Source of the DNA: Antilocapra americana
Taxonomy: Eukaryota > Chordata > Mammalia > Artiodactyla > Antilocapridae
Assembly (NCBI GenBank): GCA_007570785.1
Contig: ML660774.1
Location: 8,881,969-8,945,968 of the forward strand
Reading direction: 5' to 3'
DNA: 64,000 nucleotides
The notes beneath the pieces were generated by a model, which saw only the letters and a list, made by a program, of their open reading frames with translations, searched no databases and was not told the origin of the DNA. Made by a program: the position numbers and the translations under genes. Every line of letters starts with the position of its first letter. Position 1 is the first letter of the stretch. Below, piece by piece: positions 1 to 12,047 of the stretch.

Positions 1-799
1 CTAGTTGGAGTTTTCTTTCAATGATGAATACATTTAAGTATCTCAGGTTGATGAATTCTTGTCTACATATGCAAGATGGATTAGGCAATTATCCAATAAA
101 TCATGGTGATAAACCTGTTACAGAGTAAAGATGGGGGTGAGCATTATTTCTATTTCTGAGATTGATGGCTTATATTAGAAAAATTTACTATCTTCTTAAT
201 TTTTCCTGGCACAGGATAACCAAACAAATACTTTTCTCAATGGGTCACAGTCTTGCTTATAGGAAGCCCTCAATGAATATTTGTTGCAAAAAATTGAACT
301 TGACATAGAGATGTTTTCAAAACATGCTGCATTCACCGAAAATGCTACCATTTTGTCCATAACATTTGTTCCATGTATTACTATATTTCTCTTTAAAAGG
401 TAAAAAATACATTTTTAATGAATTAGTCAACAATTTTTGAACCAGAAGATAGCAGAGAGTAACAAATCTATGGAGGAGGTTCTTGAATGGTTTAATTCAA
501 AGTTGAACAATGAATGGACAACTAAAAAAAAAAAAAAATCCCTAGGCATCTTCTACACAAGCTACTCAGAGACTTTGCAGCTTGAGGGTGCCTGACTGGG
601 TTTTGCGCTGTTCACATTTTCCTCTATATCAGTGTTATACAGCTAATCTCATGCATCTCAGATCTAAAGGGGATATCCTTTTCTCCCAGCCTTTTCCAGG
701 GTGCACCACTATAGCATCCTTATCTTAAAGGGAAGAGAAAACCCAAAGTCTTCCCCAAATCAAAGGGATTCATAAGAGATTTAACAGGGTTGATGAATA
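1..799. other. No gene or recognisable repeat
   Basis: AT-rich unique sequence. The only visible structure is a 15-base A run at 524-538. No splice-flanked open frame or known repeat was recognised. Confidence 0.4.
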
Positions 800-1590
800 G
801 AAGATTCAAGGTATTAAAGTCAATTTAATTTTTATATATTAGCAAATAATGCTTAGGATTTGCTAAATAAAAGATAGCGCATACAAATGCAGCAAAAATG
901 TGTCATAAGAATAAAGTTAACAGCAATGTAAGGGTCTCTTACGAAGAACAGAATGATATTAGCTGAAAGAAATCAAAGAAGACCTAAATAAATGAAAAAC
1001 TAGACCATGTATATTGATAGGGAGAGCTCAGTATCATAAATTTGTCAGTTTTCCCCCAGATTGATCCAGAGATTCTTGGTACTGCCAGTAAAATTTTCAA
1101 AATGCTTCTTTGGAACTAATATGACTTAAATGTAAGATTAAAATAGAGAAGGAAAACAAGAAAACTGGACACAATGTCAGCTACACATTAAAACTGTAGC
1201 TAATAAAAGTTAGTATAAAGAACATATAAAATTGAAATATAAGCAAACAGCCCAATAGAAAAATATGTAAAAGTATAAACAAGTGGTTCAGGATAGAGGA
1301 CTCATTAATGGTTAATATGATACAAAAAAATGTTACTTAGGAATCAGATGAATAATGATAAAATCAAAATTAGTTCCCATTTGACACCCAACCTTCTGGA
1401 ATAATTTTTAAATCTAAGATTATAGGTGTTCAACAGGTTAGGTTCTCATTAATCTTGTTAATCTCATTAATCAGTAGTTCTTTGGGAAAAATTTTGACTT
1501 TACCTAGTTAAAGTATATATTTATATTACCTAAAGATAGCGATTCCACTCTTTGGAATATACTTTAAAGAAACTTGGTGCTATGTGTACC
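800..1590 (+). mobile_element. Old L1 LINE fragment, ORF2 part (first piece)
   Basis: The stretch from about 930 to 1000 follows the L1 ORF2 consensus encoding the region after the reverse-transcriptase core (the 'ATCAAAGAAGACCTAAATAA' phrase is diagnostic). Further on, 1060-1400 and 1535-1575 continue in the same order. It is heavily decayed with many stops and indels, as expected for a mammalian-wide L1M-type element rather than a ruminant one. The copy resumes after the BovB insertion at 1591-1998. The subfamily cannot be named from sight. Confidence 0.6.
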
Positions 1591-1998
1591 AGTTCAGTTC
1601 AGTTCAGTCGCTCAGTCGTGTCCGACTCTTTGCAACCCCATGAGTTGCAGCATGCCAGGCCTCCCTGTCCATCACCAACTCCCAGAGTCCACCCAAACCC
1701 ATGTTCATCGAGTCGGTGATGCCATCCAGCCATCTCATCCTCTGTCGTCCCCTTCTCCTCCTGCTCCCAATCCTTCCCAGCATCAGGGTCTTCTCCAGTG
1801 AGCCAACTCTTCACATGAGGTGGCCAAAGTATTGGAGTTTCAGCTTCAACATCAGACCTTCCAATGAACACCCAGGACTGATCTCCTTTAGGATGGACTG
1901 GTTGGATCTCTTTGCAGTCCAAGGGACTCTCAAGAGTCTTCTCCAACACCACAGTTCAAAAGCGTTGATTCTTCGGCGCTCAGCTTTTTTCATTAGGT
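1591..1998 (-). mobile_element. BovB LINE, 3' end (5'-truncated)
   Basis: About 400 bp of the BovB (RTE clade) 3' end in reverse orientation. On the minus strand it encodes the ORF2 C-terminal tail (FELWCWRRLLRVPWT, then FGHLM and the [10 protein letters not shown] ending). The short repeated 'AGTTC' block at 1591-1606 is the usual BovB 3' terminus, which has no poly(A). It splits an old L1. A poor match between TATGTGTAC (about 1581) and TATGTAC (about 1998) may be the target duplication. It is non-autonomous: only the C-terminal segment is present. Confidence 0.92.
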
Positions 1999-2230
1999 AT
2001 GTACAATAATGGTCACGGCTGCATTTGCACAAAAGCAATAACCTGGAAGCAACTCTTTGTCTTCTAAGAACAGAATAGACAAAATAATTCCCAAATTTAT
2101 GCATGCATCTCAAAAGGTTAATATTGAGCAATAAAAATCACACAAATCTACACATATATGGTGTGATTCCATCATTATAAAAGGGGAATTAGGACCAAAT
2201 AGCATACTGTTTAGTAATGTTAATATTTTT
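1999..2230 (+). mobile_element. Old L1 LINE fragment (second piece)
   Basis: Continues the L1 of 800-1590 beyond the BovB insertion. It runs from the ORF2 C-terminal region (the 'AACCTGGAAGCAACTC' phrase near 2040) into the proximal 3' UTR, where the phrase 'TGTGATTCCATCATTATA' near 2161 is typical. Order and orientation match the first piece. Confidence 0.5.
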
Positions 2231-2479
2231 ACATAACTATAAAAAAATCCAACAGAATAACAAGGCTATTGATAATGTACAATGGTAGCTAAGTAGATAT
2301 TTGTCTTACCAGTCTTTAAATATCATATATATTTTTGACATATTTAAAAATAATATGAAATAATGTTAAAAATTAATGAAACTACAACATGAATTCTTTT
2401 TTTGGCAGGTTATATTGAGAGTGTTGAGAAGTTTTCTCCTCTCTGTATTTAATGTTTAATATTAAATATAGACTTATGA

Positions 2480-2692
2480 GGGCCTCCCTGGTGGCTCAGA
2501 TGGTAAAGAATCTGCCTGCAATGTGGGAGACATGGGTTTGATCCCTGGGTGGGAAGATCCCCTAGAGAAGGGAACGGCTACCCACTCCAGTATTCTAGCC
2601 TGGGAAATTCCATGGAAAGAGGAGCCTGTTGGGCTACAGTCCATGGGATCGCAAGGAGTTGAATATGACTGAGTGACTAATACACACACACA
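2480..2692 (+). mobile_element. Bov-tA SINE
   Basis: Complete Bov-tA: the tRNA-Glu-derived head (GCCTCCCTGGTGGCTCAG, with the B-box-like GGTTTGATCCC) is followed by the BovB-derived A unit and ends in a short (AC) tail at 2680-2692. Such SINEs are transcribed by Pol III and mobilised by BovB machinery. Confidence 0.95.
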
Positions 2693-3254
2693 GATTCATG
2701 CACTTTTGGTTAAATTACTTAAATATTATTTGGTTAGATTACTTAAATATTGTGTTTTCAAGCTTCCTTGATTACTTGTTGTTAAAGAAAAATAAATTTC
2801 TATTTTTATGTCATTTCAATGCTATATATTAGCATATTCCAAAAAATGGTGAGTTACTATTAGACTTACACATAGTTTTCCTGTTTTAAAAAAATATTTT
2901 CTTATTTAAAATAAAAAGCATACTGTAGTGTAATACCAAGTCATTTTGGGCAGGTGAGAGGTGTGTGGTGGGTTAATGGCTGGACTTCATTGGGAATGAG
3001 CAGATCTAGCGTATGTTAGGTGAAGATGTTGTTTTTCACAGAGGAAACTTGTGAGATGTGTGGCTTCCCTGTTACTCCTTGAAACAGTGAGGAAGACCCG
3101 CTCTGGGTGGTCTGGGGTGGTGGGAGGTAGGACAGAGAGCAGACCATCAGCCAGATGGACACTGTTCAGTATAAGCTGAGCCACTGACTCCAGGCACCAG
3201 TCTGGATGGGCCACCATCCCACCTTGTAAACAATATATCCAGCCCAAAGAGGGA

Positions 3255-3464
3255 GGGCTCCGTGGTGGCTCAGATGGTAAAGCAACTACCTGCAATGCAG
3301 GAGACCTGGGTTCAATCCCTTAGTCGGGAAGATCCCCTGGAGAAGGAAATGGCAACCCACTCCAGTACTCTTGCCTGGAGAATTCCATGGATGGAGGAGC
3401 CTGGATGCTGCAGTCCATGGGGTTGCAAAGAGTCGGACACGCCTGAGCAACTTCACTGGTTCAG
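3255..3464 (+). mobile_element. Bov-tA SINE
   Basis: Head at 3255-3330 (GGCTCCGTGGTGGCTCAG through GGTTCAATCCC) and A unit to about 3464. It ends near AGCAACTTCACT without a clear tail. Divergence is moderate. Confidence 0.94.
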
Positions 3465-3816
3465 AGAGGGAGGACAAAGCACAGGAACTGAAGAATAGAC
3501 ATTGAGATCTTCGAGGTCAATCCTTCTTAATGTGGAGAATTAGTGGTTGGGTGAAGCCACCCTACAAAGCCTGGGTCATCGAACATCAGCAAGCTTCGAG
3601 TCATTATTATTTTTTCACTGTGACACATCTGACTGGAAATCATTGCTTGGCAAAACAGCAAGTCACATATTGAGCTACAAGTAAACTATGCTAATCTCTC
3701 TCTTTTTTTTTTTTTTTTGGTCTATTTTATAAAGGATTTCCCAGCAGAAGAAATTACTATCACTGATTTGGAGGAAGAATGATAGAGAAAACACGTATGT
3801 TGTGGACTGACTAATC

Positions 3817-3831
3817 TTGACAGCTCTTTTA
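3817..3831. repeat. Target-site duplication, left copy
   Basis: TTGACAGCTCTTTTA lies immediately before the poly(T) of the L1 at 3831-4347 and is repeated exactly at 4921-4935. The minus-strand junction reads CTTTT/AAAAGAG, which fits the L1 endonuclease preference for TT/AAAA. Confidence 0.9.
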
Positions 3832-4347
3832 TTTTATTTTTATTTTTTATTTTTTAATTTTCTTTACTTTATTGTGTTGGTTTTGCCATACAATGACATG
3901 AAACTGCCATGGGTTTACATATGCTCCCCCTCCAGAACCCCCCTCCCTTCCCCCTCCCGACTCCCTCCCCCCCGGACATCTCGATGCACCAACCCCGAGC
4001 ATCAACCCTGGGCTGGCGATTGATTTCACATATGGTAATTAACATGTTTCAATGCCATTCTCCCATATCATCCCACCCTTGCCCTCATCCACAGAGTCCA
4101 CGAGTCTGTTCTATACATCTGCGTTCCTTTTGCTGTCTCGCATGTAGGGTTCTCGTTACCATCTTTCTAAATTCCATATATATGCGTTAGTATACTGTAT
4201 TGTTGTTTTTCCTTCTGGCTTACTTCACTCTGGATGATAGGCTCCAGTTCCGTCCACCTGAGTAGAACTGATTCAAATGAATTTTTTTTTTAATGCTGAG
4301 TAGTATTCCATTGTGCATATGTACCACAGCTTTCTTATCCATTCGTC
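3831..4347 (-). mobile_element. L1 LINE 3' end (3' half of an inverted insertion)
   Basis: Read on the minus strand this is the ruminant L1 3' end: it starts at GACGAATGGATAAGAAAG, runs through 'ATGGAATACTACTCAGCATT' and the G-rich 3' UTR stretch near 3940-3985, and finishes in an A-rich tail (the T-rich stretch 3831-3870). Its 5' neighbour in L1 order lies in opposite orientation at 4348-4920, and the pair is bounded by one 15-bp duplication. The two segments therefore form a single insertion of about 1.1 kb. Confidence 0.92.
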
Positions 4348-4920
4348 AAAACCATAAGCAAGGTGAAAAGACAGCCTTCAGAATGGGAGAAAATAATAGC
4401 CAATGAAGCAACAGACAAGCAATTAATCTCAAAAATATACAAGCAACTCCTGCAGCTCCATTCTAGAAAAATAAACGACCCAATCAAAAAGTGGGCCAAA
4501 GAACTCAACAGACATTTCTCCAAAGAAGACATAAAAATGGCTAACAAACACATGAAAAGATGCTCAACATCACTCATTATCAGAGAAATGCAAATCAAAA
4601 CCACAATGAGATATATCACTTTACACCACTCAGAATGGCTGCCATCCAAAAATCTACAAGCAATAAATGCTGGAGAGGATGTGGAGAATAGGGAACTCTC
4701 TTACACTGTTGGTGGGAATGCAAACTAGTACAGCCACTATGGAAAACAGTGTGGAGATTCCTTAAAAAACTGCAAATAGACCTGCCATATGACCCAGCAA
4801 TCCCACTGCTGGGCATACACACCGAGGAAACCAGAATTGAAAGAGCCACGTGCACCCCAATGTTCATCGCTGCATTGTTTACAATAGCCAGGACATGGAA
4901 GCAACCTAGATGCCCATCAA
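4348..4920 (+). mobile_element. L1 LINE ORF2 C-terminal segment (inverted 5' half)
   Basis: Encodes the last part of L1 ORF2. The frame opening at 4363 contains [22 protein letters not shown] sequence (here [19 protein letters not shown]). A second frame from 4749 encodes [20 protein letters not shown] and [13 protein letters not shown]. The two frames are offset by what looks like a 2-base gain near 4612, so the copy is not functional. It ends at CCCATCAA (4920), close to where the minus-strand partner begins in L1 coordinates, so little was lost at the junction. Confidence 0.93.
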
Positions 4921-4935
4921 TTGACAGCTCTTTTA
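4921..4935. repeat. Target-site duplication, right copy
   Basis: TTGACAGCTCTTTTA, identical to 3817-3831. It marks the 5' boundary of the inverted L1. Confidence 0.9.
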
Positions 4936-5884
4936 AAAGCAAGAAGCACTGTTGCTGAGAACGCTTCAAGGAGATCTTTAGCATGTAAAGAAAGCACGTG
5001 AGGATTAACAGCAGTTGGGCTAAGACTTGGGAGAACCAAGGAATTAAGAGAATAAAAAAGAAAAACAGGTAAGAAGTCTCTCCTATTTCATCTGAGAATC
5101 TCGGAATGAAATACCTTCTCTTAGATAATGGGAGAGAGCAGTTTGATGCCAGTGGAAAATGGTACTAAGTGCTCATTACTTTTAACTGTGCAATTTAAAT
5201 ACTCATGTGCATCAGTGAAAGGAAGATTTAAATAGCAAGCTTCATTGCTATTTGCTCCTAAAAGAAACTGATCCCAACAGATTACTGCTTCTCGTTTAAG
5301 TCAACGTGGGGATGAACAGCAGTTTTGCAGTTTGAGAAGAGGGGCATGTGGGAAAACTGAAATGTCAACAAAACAACAGTTGGGCTTTCTTTTATTGTTT
5401 ATTGGCACTCTGGGAATCCTCTGCAGCTTTGTCTTTCATGGTTGCTTAATAAAAGTACAGTACATACCCTACCCATTTGGGGGGTGATTCACAGAATGGC
5501 ACTAATTCACCTAAGGGACCCTGCCTAGCTTAGTCCAGGGAGCACATCTTCTGAGCATCTGGAACCACACTGCCAATTTCCCCAAAGGCCATGGGCTTGA
5601 GTTGTTTTGCTAATCATTTACATAGACCAACTGAAATTATGTAGCCATCTGTATTCTTACACACTGAAACTGAGTAAAATGAATTTGCAGTCTTGAAAGT
5701 GTTCATCCTTGATATCCCCTTCACACTGATTTTTATCCTTTTCAAATAACTGTGGAGTCTTGGACACATTGAACACTGCTCATCCAGGAAGCCCATCCAT
5801 TCTCATTTGCTTTGCTGCCCACCATTCTGCTTTCCCAGTATTTTCCCCACAAACTACAGTGGACACTCTAATATTGCTGGGCAA
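4936..5884. other. No gene or recognisable repeat
   Basis: Unique-looking sequence of ordinary composition. The short open frames here lack recognisable domains or convincing splice flanks. Confidence 0.4.
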
Positions 5885-6016
5885 TCAGGCTCCAGAGTGA
5901 GGGTGCCTGGGTTAAAATCTCCACTTTGTTACCTGCTCGTAATGGTAGGCAAATGCCTTTGTGTCTTGGTGCCTAATTCCTCACCTTGACAGTTTCTAAG
6001 GAAAAGAATATATTCT
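5885..6016 (+). mobile_element. MIR SINE, 5' piece
   Basis: Matches the MIR core in order: a 'GGTGCCTGGGTTAAAATC' block, a 'TTACCTGCTCGT' block, 'GGCAAATGCCTTTGTG' and 'CCTAATTCCTCACC'. The copy continues at 6149 after a CHR SINE. Age fits a mammalian-wide element. Confidence 0.6.
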
Positions 6017-6148
6017 TTAAAAATAAATTATTTATTTGGCCATCCCCGGTGTTAGCATGTGGGATCTAGTTTTCAATCCAGGGATCAAACCTGGGCTCCC
6101 TGTATCGGGAGCACAGAATTTTAGCTACTGGACCATCAGGAAAGTCCC
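6017..6148 (-). mobile_element. CHR-2-type tRNA SINE inserted in MIR
   Basis: On the minus strand it starts GGGACTTTCCTGATGGTCCAG, continues through GGTTTGATCCCTGG and ATCCCACATG, and ends in an A-rich tail. The flanks AAGAATATATTCT (6004-6016) and AAGAATACATTCT (6149-6161) form a 13-bp target duplication with one mismatch, fixing both boundaries. Confidence 0.9.
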
Positions 6149-6240
6149 AAGAATACATTCTCATAAGATCACTGTGAGGAAGAAATGAACTCAGCAGGTT
6201 GCTTTGCATACAGCAAGTACTCAGTAAGTGTTTGGATAAT
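6149..6240 (+). mobile_element. MIR SINE, 3' piece
   Basis: Continues the MIR of 5885-6016: 'ATCACTGTGAGGAAGAAATGAACTC' corresponds to the consensus part about a decreasing trend toward ATTAAATGAG, then CAAGTACTCAGTAAGTGTTTGG matches the L2-like MIR tail. Confidence 0.55.
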
Positions 6241-8881
6241 TAGCAACATAGTTATTTTATTTCATCCTAAATGGAATCACTTACTTCTGGCAGGCAGGAC
6301 TCTCTCAGTCAGGATGAGTGTCAGCTATTAGTGACATAAGAAACTAGAACTTGGAGGCAAAATTGTTTCCCGGGGATGGGAGGTAATCTCCAGGGGAGGT
6401 GCAGAGTATGGAAACTCTTTAGATGGCATTCACAATGTCGCGATCATGGTAATGTCATATGAATGCCAGGTGATATTTAACTGAAACTAGAGTGGGAGAA
6501 AAACTGACAAAGGAAATTAAAGACAGATGACTCAAAAGCATGCATTACCTCAAAGGGCAACTTTAGGTAAAAGATACATTGGTGTTTTAGGAACCTGGAG
6601 GTTTTGGTTGCAAGAGGTAGAAGGCAGCATCTCCCAGGGTGAAAGGATTTCTGACTTTGGCAGTAAGGCAGTCAGTATTATGTGAAGCAAAACAGTTGAG
6701 TCATTTAGTTATTTGAGGTCATGAGGAAAAAAAATCACTCAAGTAAAATATATTTTGCAAACAGTATGTATAAGAGTTCTGGAGGTGTCAGTTCATTTCT
6801 GGAAATCAGCTAATGAAATGGCTGAGACAAGACAACTAGGTTTTTTTGATGATGCTTTGATAAAGATGGTTTATTTGACTGCTGGAAATTAAATTTGTTA
6901 ATAGTATGCTATTCTCTATATAATTTTGAAAAAGGTTTTAGTTGAGTTTTACATACTAATAGGGATGTTGAGTGAAAATGTTCAACCATTATGTAGGAAG
7001 AGTTTTCTCTTCAATGTTGTTGCCTATCACTGTCATCATTATCCTTCCAGAATATTTATTTTTGTGCAAATTGCAGTTGTGAGACAGGAGAGGGACCCCA
7101 AGAGAAGCAGGTCTTCCCTCCTCCTTGGTGATCTAGTTCCCAATATGTCACCTGCCCATTGGGTCTAATGCATCCAGATAGAAAATTATTTGATAGAATT
7201 AGGCTTTGCACTTCTAAAAATTTAGAAGCTTCTTTAAAAATGCAATTCACTAGGTGGGCAGCAGGAGTTGGCCAAACTAAGAACAGAAAGGATAGTGAGT
7301 ATTGGTTTAAAAGGACACTTCCCTTTGGACAAGTAGAGCTACGGAAGCATTGAGGTTGATAAGCCAGCTCCAAAGGAAGAGAAAATAGCCACAGTGTTTT
7401 GAGCATGCATCCTGAATGAAGTAAGACATGTATATATTCAAGTTCTCATTTTGACATTTTCCAGTTGGGTAAATGGCCATGGGGGAGTTCATTGAACAAA
7501 CTAAGCTTCCTAGTTTTCCATATGAAAAATGAGGATTTCAGTTTTTGTTGTGAGCATCCTGAAATACTTACCAATCATCATTATTAAATAGCTCATTAAG
7601 TTACTTATAACATGGCTTTCTTTGCAATAAGTACTGTAGACAGCAATAGGCTGATAGTATGTATGGCATGGATATAGATATTTTGATAATGTGAAGACAG
7701 TGGCAAGGAAATACAAATGCAAATTCATAGCAGTAGTCAAATAACAAACCACTGGGGGTCGCATATGCAGCCTTCATCCAGACCTGTAGTTTTCTAGACC
7801 CACTTCATGCTGCTTAGGGGTCTTGACTGGCTACATCCTGGCCCTGGTTAATGTGTGCCCCGCGTCCCTGGGCGATGGTGTCGCTTCTCAAGCTCTAGGG
7901 GACAAGTGCGCTCACCTTAGTATCTGACTAGCTTTACATCTCTCCCAGAAACTGCTCTGAACAGACAATTTGGTGTCAACAATTAAAAATCCACTGGGTT
8001 TCTTTCTCTTCAGGCATTTGTTTCTGGCAAGTCCATGAACAGGCACATTTTAAGGCTTTTTAAATGAAAAACCGAAGAAAAATTATAGAGTTTAAAAGTC
8101 CACTTTAATTTTCTTCTGATCTTGCCTTTTGCTAGTCCTCTTCCTGCTCTTCTTCTCCCTTCCGCAGTTAACAAATCCTTTATCAATTTACTTCTCAGTA
8201 TCTTGAATGTTTTAAATGAACAAATGTATTCTCTCAGTCACAGTACTTGGATAACCAAACGTCCTTTTTACAGTCACATTAAGCACAGCTTTAGACTTAA
8301 TTGTGCCGGAAAATCCTATCCCACTGAATTAAATATCACACTTCAATACCAACCCTGCGCAGAAAGCTCGGATCTTGAATTGGTGTAATTTTAACCTTCT
8401 GAGAGGACTGGTTGGAGCGGAGTCTCTAGCCAGCCAGTACATGCTTTGACTTTCAGAAACCTTCTTTGAAGAGTGTCTGATTACTTTCAGGGGTTAGAGC
8501 TGTCCTTTTGTCCTGACAAAGCTCACTTTTCCATTCTTGCTGCCAAAAGTTTTGACCATTGTGGGATTTTCCAAACTATTGCTTGGAATTTAAATGAAAG
8601 GTCTTAGGCAATTTCAGCTTTACAATGCCATGTAACAGACAGAATGGAGGTTAGGACTGAATTCTGCCAGTGAGCAAGTTAGGTCAGATCTGCACAGCTA
8701 TGGGTGAATATGGATAAAACCGAAACCTTTGGGGTTTTCCACTTCACTGTTACTTTTTAAGTCTGCAAAAAAAAGCAGAATCTGTCTTCCTATTGTTGAG
8801 AGAAAAATTATTCTATAACTTTTTAACAGCTTCACAGATCCTCAGAGTTTTTAGGAAATACAGTGGATGTTTAATTAATTT
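6241..8881. other. No gene or recognisable repeat
   Basis: About 2.6 kb without a transposon I can name. The longest frame (8122-8388) begins in an ordinary pyrimidine-rich stretch and has no recognisable domain. A locally GC-richer patch lies at 7790-7910, too small and CpG-poor to call a CpG island. Confidence 0.4.
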
Positions 8882-9094
8882 GTGGCGGTTTCCCAGGTGG
8901 CCCAGTGGTAAAGAATCTGCCTGCTAATACAGGAGATGAAGGTTTAATCCCTGGGTGGGGACCTGGAGTAGGATATGGCAGACCACTCCAGTATTTTAGC
9001 CTGGAAAATTCCATGGACAGATGAGCCTGGAGGACTACAGTCCATGGAATCTCAAAGAATCAGACACGACTGGGTGACTGAGCATGCATGCACT
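8882..9094 (+). mobile_element. Bov-tA SINE
   Basis: tRNA-like head (GGTTTCCCAGGTGGCCCAGTGG, with GGTTTAATCCC as a damaged B box) plus the A unit. The part normally reading GGGAAGATCCCCTGGAG is shortened at 8957-8966. The tail ends near GAGCATGCATGCA. Confidence 0.92.
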
Positions 9095-10426
9095 TGAGTT
9101 TAAAACTTGAATCACAGTATTTCCTTCTTAATACGCTGAGTGGAAGTAATTCTGTAGAGTCAATCAAAACTTCCTTTATAATTCTTGCTTCCTCAATGTC
9201 TCATCTCAAAATATCTTTCTACAGTTCTTTTCCCCCTGCTCAAAGGCTGAGTTGATTGATGACTAGGATAAGGTGGGAAGAAGATTATAGAGGGTTTAAT
9301 TACTTTTCTTTCTGCCCTGTCCCCATTCCCCATAGCCCTGAGGAACATGAAAAGAATTGCTGGAGTCCAACCTCTGAAATCTGAAAAGCTACAGAAGGAC
9401 TAAGGGGCCAGAACAGAGGAAATTACAAGTCAGAGAGCCCTCTAACGAACAGAGGGCAGGGTGGAGTAAGGAAGGGAGGCTCCGGGAAAACCTAACAACA
9501 GGCAAAGAGGGCGCAGCTTTCTTCAAACTTCCAGACTCAAGAGAATGAAACCTGCCCACCAAAGCCAAAAAGGTTTTCCAGATCGCTCTTCCTACCCTCT
9601 AATCCTTCCTGCCCCAAATCTGGAAAAGCAGAAGTAGCAGCTACTGAGAGAGGAAGGGGAGGGATAAAGGGGAAAGGCTGGTCATGTCCCTTCCCTTAGC
9701 CGTATGGCAGAGGAAAAGGACTGAAGGACTCTCTTTGAATGAAGATCGACGTGTTGATTATTTCATGTAACTAAACATTCTGACATTCTACTTGCTAAAA
9801 AATTTAGTTTGTATTTTGTGTCTTAAAAGTCACCATTGGATATTGTTTTACCTAAGAATGTTCAGAAAATAATGAGACTGCTTTTTTTTTTTTTGGTTAA
9901 TCCCAAACCAGGATAAAATCAGATCCTAGAAAACCTAATGAAAATAAGAATTTGAATGTCTGCTTTGTGATAAGCATCTCACACTCATCAGGTGTGTTCA
10001 CTGAACATGTTGTATCTCCAGAGTTACATCAGGGAATCTGGAGACGCCAAGAATCCTAGAAATCTAGTCTTTCCATGAAAAACTGGGAAACTATAGACAA
10101 TCCAAACCGTTTGGAATAGTTTATGTTCAGGGATAAGTATTTGATCAGCTGGAGTACCCTGGTCAACAGTCAACAGCAGATAAGTAAGGCTAGGAGAGTT
10201 AGAAAAAGCATATCATGAGTTGAGTCTTCACTAGTTTATGCGGTATCTCAAATGATGTCTTTTCATCTTTTGTCAGAAACACAGGTAAATCCTGATGGAG
10301 ACACAGAAGGGTTCTGTGGCATCTTGCTGATAACTCTTAAGTATGGTACAACTTCTCAGTGATGTAGTTACCTGGATATTCAGGGTCACTGGGTACACAA
10401 GGTAACAGATCATATTATAGTTCTTG
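9095..10426. other. No gene or recognisable repeat
   Basis: Contains a purine-biased, GC-richer segment at about 9330-9720 (many GGGGAA and AGGAGG runs) that matches no element I know. The rest is AT-rich unique DNA. Confidence 0.35.
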
Positions 10427-10484
10427 AGCTCTGCTTTTATTTTTTAAATTTGTTTATTTTTTAATTGAATAAGCTCTGCTTTTA
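10427..10484 (-). mobile_element. Ultra-short L1 tail insertion with target duplication
   Basis: AGCTCTGCTTTTA occurs at 10427-10439 and again at 10472-10484. The 32 bp between them is T-rich (TTTTTTAAATTTGTTTATTT and onward to TTAATTGAATA). On the minus strand this resembles the extreme 3' end of the cetartiodactyl L1 3' UTR (CAATTAAAAAATAAAC). This looks like retrotransposition that stopped almost immediately. Confidence 0.55.
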
Positions 10485-12032
10485 AATAGCATGCTTCTTT
10501 TTCTGACTCTGCATCTAACATCATTAAATCAGGAAGAAGCGTGTGGGTAATTATTTTCACACTTTAAAGCATCACAAGTCTTCCAGTCTGTGATTGCAAT
10601 TCTCCTCCGAAAAGACTCCAGTTCCATCACAAATTAGAAAAAAGGTGATTGTCACCATGTAGGTGGGTCAAAAATTATTTGAAGCATGTGTCACATGAGG
10701 TATCACTGATTTAAACAGGAAGATAAAGAATAAAAAGTATACTAGCATTTAAATTCATTTTTAAGTGAAAGTAACACTACATTTGAATTGTAATGTTGAC
10801 TAGGCAGTTGGAGATATTTAGAGCTTGGAGAAAACAACTGTGTTTGAAATTTAAGATTTAAAATTGGTCAACATAAATGTAATTTGAGTTGAAACTATAA
10901 GAAAGATGTTCACTTTGAGGTTAACCACAAGATGCCATTGCCAAAGCTGGAGTTGTGAGGCAAAACAAAGATAGAAAACCTTAAAGTTAAGAAAAAGAAA
11001 ACTTTCTTTATTTTGATGACCTGAAATCTTAGTAACCCCTCCCAAAAAATCTTGTGAAAATTCATAATTAATAAGAACTTGATCATCATTAGTACAAATA
11101 TTGATCTTTATATACTTCTTTATAAGTTAAAATTAAATAAAAGTATTTGAATAGTGATGGAATGGTTTCATATCTGGGAAAAATTGTTAATTGTTCATAA
11201 ATACTATACTTAAACATGTCTAATTTAGAGGATATCAAACATCTTTGTAAAATATTAGAATGTGAAAATCAGAAAATATTTCTATAACGTTAACTTATCC
11301 CTGAGATAAAGTATTTACCCTCAGAGTCTCAATTTTTCTAAAAGTAAATTTTATCTAGGAGAACTGAAATAATTTTAATGATCTAACTGCAAAAATCAGA
11401 ATCTTTTATAATATCCTTGCCCAGTTACAGTTAAGCTTATACTTTTGAGAATGTATAAAATAATAAAAACATCCCAAAGTGGGTATCCCTCTTTCCTTCT
11501 CTCCCTTCTTCCTCCTCCTTCTAACCTTTCCATCAACAAATAGGTGCATATCTATGTTCAGTGTATTAGACTAGGTGTTTTGGCTGATGACAGAGTAATA
11601 TAAGACATATACAAAGATAATTATAACACAAGGGAGAATATTTTCTGGTTCATTAGATATGAATTATTGAATGGTGGTTATAAATGTTGAATGAACAAGT
11701 TCTCTGTTCATTTCTGATTGATTATGTTTTGATAGTAATGTAAGACAAATCAGGATGGAATGATGGTTAATTAAAAAAAAATCACAATGCCGTAATTTAA
11801 AAAAGGTACATAGGTATATTATGAAGCAAATAAGCTTGCTGTGCACTTTTGAATTTCATATTGATTTAGCTTCCTGCAGAATATTTGCAGCACTGTAATT
11901 AGTTTTGAACGTTCAGATAATGTTATTGTCGGGCCATGCAGATTTAATTCATAGTGAGCTCTTAGAAGTGAGAAGTACATAAAATCCAAGCTGTTGACTG
12001 TTGGTTTCGGTAAGTGCATTAGGGCAATTTTT
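10485..12032. other. No gene; possible old repeat traces
   Basis: AT-rich sequence. Around 11530-11620, 'ATCAACAAATAGGTGCATATC' and 'TAGACTAGGTGTTTTGG' resemble the common old mammalian repeat seen at 21.1 kb, but too weakly to bound. Nothing else was recognised. Confidence 0.3.
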
Positions 12033-12047
12033 AACAAGTGCTCTTTA

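Noticed and set aside
4363..4728. 121-codon frame with clear protein similarity
   Set aside because: It is the L1 ORF2 C-terminus within an inverted insertion, not a host gene.
7790..7910. Possible CpG island
   Set aside because: Too short and with few CpGs.
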